NCBI GenBank assembly: GCA_904379015.1
Contig: CAJFHG010000005.1
Span: 32,699 to 96,698 of the forward strand
Reading direction: 5' to 3'
DNA from: Candidatus Paralachnospira caecorum
GTDB taxonomy: Bacteria > Bacillota > Clostridia > Lachnospirales > Lachnospiraceae
DNA length: 64,000 nucleotides
Shown here: one piece after another, positions 57,461 through 64,000 of the stretch
Position numbering within the stretch: the stretch's first letter is position 1
Layout of the letters: each line of letters opens with the position of its first letter
Program-made: the position numbers and the translations under genes
Notes under the pieces: model-generated
Databases searched by the model: none
Told to the model about the DNA's origin: nothing
What the model saw: only the letters and a program-made list of their open reading frames with translations

Positions 57461-58477
57461 ATGGAAATGAAAAAAGTGACGATTGTCATTCCCAATTACA
57501 ACGGAAAAAAATTTATGGAAGACTGCATGGAAGCGCTGGAGAAACAGACAGGCAGGGACTGTCATGTGATCCTGGTGGACAACGGCTCTTCCGACGGCAG
57601 TGTGGAATTTATCAGGGAGCGCTGGCCGCAGCTGGAGATCATTGCCCTGAAGGAAAATTACGGCTTCAGCAGGGCGGTGAATGAGGGAATCCGGGCTGCC
57701 AGGACCCCTTATGTGATTCTTCTGAACAATGATACCAGAGTCCGGCCGGGCTATGTGGAGGCGCTGGCGCGGATGATGGATGAAAATCCGAAGGCTTTTT
57801 CTGTCAGCGCGAAAATGATCCAGATGTATCATCCGGAGCTGATCGATGACGCGGGAGACCAGTATACGGTGCTGGGCTGGGCCTTTCAGCGGGGCGTCGC
57901 ACATCCCGTCAGCCGGTATGACAGGCCGGCCCGGGTCTTTTCTGCCTGTGCCGGCGCGGCGATTTACCGGCGGGAGGTATTTGAAGAGATCGGATATTTT
58001 GATGAGAGGCACTTCGCCTATCTGGAGGATCTGGATGTGGGATATCGGGCCAGGATTTTCGGATGGCAGAACCTGTACTGTCCCGACGCTCAGGTGGAGC
58101 ATGTGGGAAGCGGTACCAGCGGTTCCAAATATAATGCCTTTAAAGTAAAGCTGGCGGCCCGCAACAGTATTTATCTCAATTATAAAAATATGCCGCTGCT
58201 GCAGCTGATCATCAATTCCCCCGCCCTTTTGGTGGGCTTTCTGGTAAAAAGCCGGTTCTTTAAAGGAATCGGATTTGGAACGGAATACAGAGAAGGCCTG
58301 AAGGAAGGGCTTCGGACCAGACGGGAATGCCGGAAAGTTCCGTTCCGTTTCCGGCATCTGTGGAATTATTTCTGCATTCAGGGCAGACTGATAGGGGGGA
58401 CCGTTCTCTATGTCTGCGAGTTCATACAGCGCAGGATCATGGGGGCGGAAAAGGCCGGAAAAGCCGGAAATTCCTGA
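57461..58477 (+). CDS. Glycosyltransferase family 2 (rhamnosyltransferase-like)
   Basis: Start placed at MEMKKVTIVIPNYNGKKFMEDCMEALEKQTGRDCHVILVDNGSSDGS (downstream of the TATAAT). Confidence 0.9.
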   Translation: MEMKKVTIVIPNYNGKKFMEDCMEALEKQTGRDCHVILVDNGSSDGSVEFIRERWPQLEIIALKENYGFSRAVNEGIRAARTPYVILLNNDTRVRPGYVEALARMMDENPKAFSVSAKMIQMYHPELIDDAGDQYTVLGWAFQRGVAHPVSRYDRPARVFSACAGAAIYRREVFEEIGYFDERHFAYLEDLDVGYRARIFGWQNLYCPDAQVEHVGSGTSGSKYNAFKVKLAARNSIYLNYKNMPLLQLIINSPALLVGFLVKSRFFKGIGFGTEYREGLKEGLRTRRECRKVPFRFRHLWNYFCIQGRLIGGTVLYVCEFIQRRIMGAEKAGKAGNS

Positions 58478-58531
58478 TAGAATCAGGGGTTTCGGTTAAG
58501 AAAACATTAAGAATAGTTCACAATTTTTCTG

Positions 58532-58560
58532 TTGCCCTTTGGCGGCGGATACAGTATGAT
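58532..58560 (+). promoter_or_regulatory. Putative sigma-A promoter of the initiating transferase gene
   Basis: TTGCCC, 17 bp spacer, TATGAT. Confidence 0.5.
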
Positions 58561-58606
58561 ATAAAACGACAAATACAAAAGTTCTCAGACAGAAAGGTGA
58601 AGTGCC

Positions 58607-60007
58607 TTGATCAAAGATAATCAGAAACATCTGAACCGGCTGCATGTCGTGATCGATGCGGTGATCATTACGGTATCATATCTGATCGCGTACTGGATGG
58701 TATTCGGATGGATGGGAAGATATCCGGGACTTCCCAGAGATATATATTTCAGCGCACTGTTTTATCTGGTGCCCGGCGGATTAATTTTATATTGGGTGTT
58801 TCATCTGTATGAGCCCATGCGCGCCATGGGAAGACGTCTGGAGCTTTTCAATGTACTGAAGGCAAATCTGACGTTTCTGCTTCTGATCACCCTCGTTCTT
58901 TATCTGGCGAAGGAGCGGCTTCAGCATTTTTCCAGACCTATGATCTTCCTGTTCGTCGGACTGAATTTTACTTTTGAAGCGGCGTTCAGAGTGACGCTGC
59001 GGAGCATTCTCCGGAATTTCAGGAGGAAGGGATATAATCTGAAGCATGTGCTGCTGATCGGCTACAGCCGGGCGGCCCAGGGATATATCGACAGAGTGCT
59101 TGCCAACCCGGAATGGGGCTATCTGATCCGCGGGATCCTGGATGACCACGCGGAGCGGGGAACCGAATACAAGGGGATCCGTGTGCTGGGGCCCATCGCG
59201 AATCTGGAGGAGATTCTTCCCATGAACCGCCTGGATGAGATCGCGATCACCCTGAGCATCAACGAATATGACAAGCTGGAGAAGATTGTCAATGCCTGTG
59301 AGAAATCCGGCGTGCATACGAAGTTCATTCCGGATTACAATAAAGTTATACCGACAAAGCCCTACACGGAGGATCTGCAGGGCCTGCCGGTCATCAACAT
59401 CAGGAATGTTCCGCTGACAGATTCATTCAACGCGGCAGTTAAGAGAATTGTGGATATTCTTGGAGGAACATTTGCCCTGGTGTTGTTTTCGCCTGTTATG
59501 CTGGTCGTGGCCATTGCCGTGAAGGTCTCTTCTCCCGGCCCTGTGATTTTCAGTCAGGAGAGAGTGGGACTTCATAATAAATCCTTTAAAATGTATAAAT
59601 TCCGTTCCATGGAGGTGCAGAAGCCGTCAGATGAAAAGACGGCATGGACCACCAAGGGCGATCCGAGAGTGACCGCAGTGGGAAAGTTTATCCGGAAGAC
59701 CAGCATTGACGAGTTGCCGCAGCTGTGGAACATTGTCAAAGGCGATATGAGCCTGGTGGGGCCCCGGCCCGAGCGGCCGCATTTTGTGGAAAAATTCCGG
59801 GAGGAAATACCACGGTACATGGTCAAGCATCAGGTGAGGCCGGGACTGACCGGATGGGCGCAGGTCAATGGATACCGGGGCGACACGTCTATCACGAAAC
59901 GGATCGAATATGATCTGTATTATATAGAAAACTGGAGTTTGGGACTGGATTTCAAAATTATTTTTCTAACGTTTTTTAAGGGGTTCGTCAATAAAAATGC
60001 CTATTAG
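58607..60007 (+). CDS. Undecaprenyl-phosphate sugar phosphotransferase (WbaP/WcaJ-like polyprenyl glycosylphosphotransferase; TTG start)
   Basis: 466 aa; [88 protein letters not shown]. Confidence 0.95.
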   Translation: MIKDNQKHLNRLHVVIDAVIITVSYLIAYWMVFGWMGRYPGLPRDIYFSALFYLVPGGLILYWVFHLYEPMRAMGRRLELFNVLKANLTFLLLITLVLYLAKERLQHFSRPMIFLFVGLNFTFEAAFRVTLRSILRNFRRKGYNLKHVLLIGYSRAAQGYIDRVLANPEWGYLIRGILDDHAERGTEYKGIRVLGPIANLEEILPMNRLDEIAITLSINEYDKLEKIVNACEKSGVHTKFIPDYNKVIPTKPYTEDLQGLPVINIRNVPLTDSFNAAVKRIVDILGGTFALVLFSPVMLVVAIAVKVSSPGPVIFSQERVGLHNKSFKMYKFRSMEVQKPSDEKTAWTTKGDPRVTAVGKFIRKTSIDELPQLWNIVKGDMSLVGPRPERPHFVEKFREEIPRYMVKHQVRPGLTGWAQVNGYRGDTSITKRIEYDLYYIENWSLGLDFKIIFLTFFKGFVNKNAY

Positions 60008-60033
60008 ATCAGGCGTGAGGAAAGGAACAGAAA

Positions 60034-61530
60034 ATGGAATACAGAGACGAAGATTATGAATATGAAAAACGCAGACGAGAAGTAGAGCAGAGAAAGAGAG
60101 TGCGTCCGGATGCGCAGATGGCCTCCCAGAGGAGAAAAAGCGCGGCGGGACAGCAGACCGGACGGTCTGCGGGAGGCCAGGATCTTTACAGAAGCGGAAG
60201 GATCAGGACATCGGGAAGCAGCGCAGGAAGAACGTCACAGTCCTACAGCGGCAGATCTTCACAGGGAAGCGATCCCCGCAGAAGAACTGCTCAGGGGGTG
60301 TCCTCCCAGAGGAGCGGCGCGGGTACGAGGCGGCTGGGAACAGACCCCTATGACAGAAGCTCCAGCGCCGGCAGGAACGCGTCCGCGGGATATTATGAGG
60401 ATATGTCCTCCAGAAAAAGAAAGAGCACTTTCCAGGAGACCCCGTCCGGGAAGAAAGGCAAAAAACAGCTTTCTCCGAAGGCAAGGAAAAAGCGCCGTAC
60501 CAGGAGGATCCTGTTCGCGGTGGAAGGCGTACTGCTGTGTCTGGTGCTGCTGTGTCTGTTCGTGCTGTCCAAATGGGATCTGATCCAGAAAGCCTCTTTC
60601 GGAAAGAAGGACGTGTATGTCAATGAGCTTTCCGCGGAGGTCCAGGAAAATATGGAGGGATACCGGACCATCGCGGTGTTCGGCGTGGATACCCGCAACC
60701 TGGAGACAGGACGAAGTGACGTGATCATGCTCATCAACATCAACAATGCCACGAAGGAAGTCAAACTGGTGTCAGTGCTCCGCGATACTTACTGGAATGT
60801 ACCGGACGCAACCACCGGCGATGAAGAAAAGTATGCGAAGGCAAACAACGCTTATCATACAGGCGGCGCTGAGAACGCGCTGAAGGCATTAAATAAAAAT
60901 CTGGACCTTTCCATTACGGAGTATGTGACCGTAAACTGGTACGCGGTATCGGTCGCGATCGATCAGCTGGGCGGCATTATGGTTGACGTGCCGGAGAGCA
61001 TGATGGATGAGATCAACGGGTATATTACGGAGACCGTTAATTCCACAGGACGGGGCAGCAACCAGCTGGAAGAGGCCGGATATCAGCATCTGGACGGCAT
61101 TCAGACAGTGGCTTACTGCCGCATCCGCCACAACAACGGCGGCGATGACGGCCGTGCCCAGAGACAGAGAGAGGTTGTGGGGCTGATGCTGGAGCAGGCG
61201 AAAAAGGTGGATCTGGCAACCCTGAATGATATCTGCAATACTGTATTTCCGGAAGTCAGCACAAACCTGAGTCTGGCAGACGTCATCTCACTGGCCATGA
61301 GCTACCATGACTATCAGATCGCTGACAGCATTGCCTTCCCTTATCATCAGGTGGATGCGCTGGTGGGCAGCGCTTCGGTGAAGGTACCGCTCGGCCTGGC
61401 GGAGGATGTAACGCAGCTCCATCAGGACCTGTTCGGAGATACTGCCTATACACCTTCCGCGACAGTTCAGCAGATCAGTGATGAAATCGAGCGTCAGACC
61501 GGGTACAGCGCGGCTGACAGAACAGAATAA
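60034..61530 (+). CDS. LCP (LytR-CpsA-Psr) family glycopolymer transferase with long basic N-terminal cytoplasmic tail
   Basis: 498 aa; TIAVFGVDTRNLETGRSDVIMLININNATKEVKLVSVLRDTYW, AYCRIRHNNGGDDGRAQRQREVVGLM. Confidence 0.93.
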   Translation: MEYRDEDYEYEKRRREVEQRKRVRPDAQMASQRRKSAAGQQTGRSAGGQDLYRSGRIRTSGSSAGRTSQSYSGRSSQGSDPRRRTAQGVSSQRSGAGTRRLGTDPYDRSSSAGRNASAGYYEDMSSRKRKSTFQETPSGKKGKKQLSPKARKKRRTRRILFAVEGVLLCLVLLCLFVLSKWDLIQKASFGKKDVYVNELSAEVQENMEGYRTIAVFGVDTRNLETGRSDVIMLININNATKEVKLVSVLRDTYWNVPDATTGDEEKYAKANNAYHTGGAENALKALNKNLDLSITEYVTVNWYAVSVAIDQLGGIMVDVPESMMDEINGYITETVNSTGRGSNQLEEAGYQHLDGIQTVAYCRIRHNNGGDDGRAQRQREVVGLMLEQAKKVDLATLNDICNTVFPEVSTNLSLADVISLAMSYHDYQIADSIAFPYHQVDALVGSASVKVPLGLAEDVTQLHQDLFGDTAYTPSATVQQISDEIERQTGYSAADRTE

Positions 61531-61580
61531 TAAAAGGCAGAGAAACAGAGATAGAGAAAATCCATTTTCTTTCCGCTGTG

Positions 61581-61609
61581 CAGGCGGCCGCAGATACAGC
61601 GGCCGCCTG
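61581..61609 (+). terminator. Hairpin between the LCP and protease genes (possible attenuator/terminator)
   Basis: Perfect CAGGCGGCCGC...GCGGCCGCCTG, no immediate U tract. Confidence 0.35.
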
Positions 61610-61730
61610 TCTGTGCGCAAATTTACATTTTTTTTCACGGGAATAACACAATTTCATCACAATTAACTGATATTCTATGGTCATAAACCAAAAGGAAGAT
61701 AAAAATCCATTCAGGAAAGGAAATGATCAT

Positions 61731-63122
61731 ATGAGCGAATACTTCAACACAAACGGTTTCCAGGAGGACAATGGAACCGGAGAACCTTATCAGCCTTCTG
61801 CATACACATACATTCCGACAGACCCCATAGAACCGGATTCTATTAAGAAGCCGGAAAAGAAGAAAAAGAAAAAGGGCGGCATCGGAAAGAAAATCGGTCT
61901 GTTTCTGCTCTGCGGCGTGATCGTTGGCGGCGCGGGCGCCGGTACCTTTATCGGTGTGATGAAGGCCAGCGGATATGAAGATATGCTGCAGAACGCGGTC
62001 AGCACCGCAAACCAGAGCAGTCAGACTCAGATAGCGCAGGCCGAGACGACCAATACTTCGTCCTCATCAGGCTCCAGCTCCGCAGGGAGCAGCACAGTGG
62101 CCGATGTGGCGGAAGCGGCAATGCCTTCTATCGTTGCCATTACCAATACGCAGATTTATCAGAACAATGACTGGAGCTACTTTTTCGGCGGCAGCAGCAG
62201 CCAGGAGGTAACGGGCAGCGGTTCCGGCATTATTATCGGACAGAATGACACAGAGCTGCTGGTCCTGACCAATTACCATGTGATCGAAGGGGCGAACGCG
62301 CTGACGGTTACATTTATTGACGACAGTACGGCAGATGCCCAGATCAAAGGCACGGCCGAGAGCAATGATCTTGCTGTGGTAGCAATTCCGATTGACTCTC
62401 TGAGCAGTGATACATTAAGCCAGATCAAGATCGCCACGCTGGGCGATTCCAACGCGCTGCGGGTAGGCGATGAGGTAGTCGCCATTGGGAACGCTCTTGG
62501 TTATGGCCAGTCCCTGACATACGGCCATGTGAGCGCGCTGAGCCGTGAAGTAACGATCAACAATGAAACACTGACTCTTCTTCAGACAGATGCGGCCATC
62601 AACCCCGGCAACAGCGGCGGCGCTCTGCTGAATATGAACGGCGAGGTAATCGGAATCAATTCCGCAAAGTATTCAGGAGACGGCGTGGAAGGCATGGGCT
62701 TCGCGATTCCTGTATCAGAAGCTCAGGACATCATCAACAGTCTGATGAATAAGGAAACCAGGACAGAGGTGGCAGAAGAGGATGCTTCCTGGCTGGGAAT
62801 CCAGGGCGTGGACATCAATTCTTCAAATGCTCAGATGTACAATATGCCCGAAGGAGTTTATGTATATTCGATCGTAGAAAACGGACCGGCAGCCAGCTCA
62901 GACCTGCAGGAGAGAGATATCATTACAGCGCTTGAAGGTACAGGAGTATCCAGTATGGATGAGCTTCAGACACAGCTTTCCTATTACGCTGGAGGAACGA
63001 CAGTGGAGCTGACCGTGCAGAGACTGGTTGACGGACAGTATCAGGAGCAGACGATCTCCGTAACACTGGGATACAGAAGCGACTATCAGTCCGGCAGCAC
63101 AAACGGCAGCACCCAGCAGTAA
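61731..63122 (+). CDS. S1C family serine protease with PDZ domain (HtrA/DegP-like)
   Basis: Start placed at MSEYFNTNGF (RBS AGGAAAGG); LTNYHVIEGA (His), SNDLAVVAI (Asp), TDAAINPGNSGGALLNMNGEVIGIN (Ser), C-terminal PDZ. Confidence 0.95.
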   Translation: MSEYFNTNGFQEDNGTGEPYQPSAYTYIPTDPIEPDSIKKPEKKKKKKGGIGKKIGLFLLCGVIVGGAGAGTFIGVMKASGYEDMLQNAVSTANQSSQTQIAQAETTNTSSSSGSSSAGSSTVADVAEAAMPSIVAITNTQIYQNNDWSYFFGGSSSQEVTGSGSGIIIGQNDTELLVLTNYHVIEGANALTVTFIDDSTADAQIKGTAESNDLAVVAIPIDSLSSDTLSQIKIATLGDSNALRVGDEVVAIGNALGYGQSLTYGHVSALSREVTINNETLTLLQTDAAINPGNSGGALLNMNGEVIGINSAKYSGDGVEGMGFAIPVSEAQDIINSLMNKETRTEVAEEDASWLGIQGVDINSSNAQMYNMPEGVYVYSIVENGPAASSDLQERDIITALEGTGVSSMDELQTQLSYYAGGTTVELTVQRLVDGQYQEQTISVTLGYRSDYQSGSTNGSTQQ

Positions 63123-63225
63123 TGGAGTCTGAACCGTTCCGGAGGCCTTCAGACTTCGGCACTGAGCCGCAGCGGCTGAAACAGAAAAAATAAGATCCGC
63201 GAAGGGATCATAAAAAGAGATTACA

Positions 63226-63275
63226 AAAAGAGATCACGACCGGCAGAGACCCAAAACGCCGGCTGTGATCTCTTT
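63226..63275 (+). terminator. Terminator-like hairpin after the htrA-like gene
   Basis: AAAAGAGATCACGACCGGC...GCCGGCTGTGATCTCTTTCT. Confidence 0.6.
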
Positions 63276-63335
63276 CTCATAAGGGAAAACGTCAGATGCC
63301 GTAAAGCCTGATTTTATGCAGATTTTCGGCTCTTT

Positions 63336-63800
63336 TTAGATCCATGGGAATTTATTTTGGCTGACTTGAAATTTTAAATTCCAGTGCAGAGTTAAATTCC
63401 ACTGACCGTCTTTAAAAAAATTGATATGGTTCACGATCAGGTTTACGTCCCATTGCGTAAGGAATTCAAAACTAAAACTGGTTCCTTTTGGGAGGATCAT
63501 CCGCAGTATTGTATGAGCCTGTTCCAGCCCGTCCTTCTGCCCGCTCTGCATAGGATCACAATAATAAATGCCGGAACTCTATATCCCGGTCACGCCAGTT
63601 TCCAGAGCATCCGGATCACCGAATTCAGTGCCGCGGTCAGTCAATATATTCAAACACAGAGGCGAACTCGTAGGTGCCCATACGCTTTTCCAGACGATCC
63701 AAAATAAGACAGACAGCGCCTTTGGTGCAGCGGTTCATCAGGAATGCAAGAAGCAGCTTTTCATAAGAATACAGGGTGCGGACAGACATATCTGATTCCG
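63336..63800 (-). pseudogene. Decayed IS30-family transposase fragment
   Basis: Minus-strand pieces LAFLMNRCTKGAVCLILDRLEKRMGTYEFASVFEY / LTDRGTEFGDPDALETGVTGI*SSGIYYCDPMQSGQKDGLEQAHTILRMILPKGTSF...FLTQWDVNLIVNHIN, with a frameshift, an internal stop and a truncated C-terminus. Confidence 0.75.
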
Positions 63801-64000
63801 GATTTTATTCTATCAGTGCTATAGAAGCTATAGAAAAAGAAGTGGCTCAATATGGTTAAACGCCTCTACTGGACAAATACAAAGCCACAGGGGCATATCT
63901 GCCTGCCGCCTACTGGTTGTCAGAAGGGGTGCTGGAATCACGTTCCATTTTAGGGTGTCCGAAATGTCACGAAAGAACTGCAATAGTCCTTTTGGGGATC

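Noticed and set aside
57200-58357. 385-aa minus-strand ORF opposite the GT2 gene at 57461
   Set aside because: Plus-strand GT2 motifs are unequivocal; antisense translation lacks any recognisable family.
1-64000. CRISPR arrays, rRNA or tRNA genes
   Set aside because: No regularly spaced identical repeats and no recognisable rRNA or tRNA sequences were seen on reading through; a dedicated scan (CRISPRCasFinder, tRNAscan-SE, Infernal) would be decisive.

Overview
The window is about 64 kb of moderately GC-rich DNA that reads like a Gram-positive, Lachnospiraceae/Clostridia-type chromosome (taxonomy is inference). It is dominated by a large cell-surface glycan biosynthesis and cell-wall exoprotein locus. 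Left end: an HPr-family phosphocarrier, a Wzy-like polymerase, leuA, and an AT-rich two-gene AbiL/RloAB-like putative defence island (3.95-5.9 kb). Next come a GT2 gene, two GT-C-like membrane proteins and three SLH-anchored exoproteins: CAP-SLH, CHAP-SLH, and an approximately 2,670-aa LRR/FN3/PKD/lipase/InlB-repeat/SLH protein. The glycan core (22.5-44.3 kb) contains glf, a nucleotidyltransferase-PLP enzyme fusion, licD, a flippase, several GT2s, DUF2304, DUF2142, rmlC, an ABC exporter pair, an epimerase and two tandem RgpF-like proteins. It is followed by two FN3-repeat wall enzymes (NlpC-like + GH25; L,D-transpeptidase), a minus-strand block (DUF6056-like, a small unknown, acyltransferase 3), more GT2s, a WbaP-like initiating transferase, an LCP protein and an HtrA-like protease. 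The right end carries a decayed IS30-family transposase. I see no rRNA, tRNA or CRISPR array. Most promising leads: (1) the nucleotidyltransferase-CobD/HisC-like fusion next to licD, which could make a CDP-amino-alcohol; (2) a Wzm-type permease and a DUF2142 protein that each carry an extra N-terminal extracytoplasmic module; (3) tandem RgpF paralogs in which the second has lost the NRGRD and HDKK motifs; (4) the giant LRR-lipase-SLH protein; (5) the AbiL-like island.
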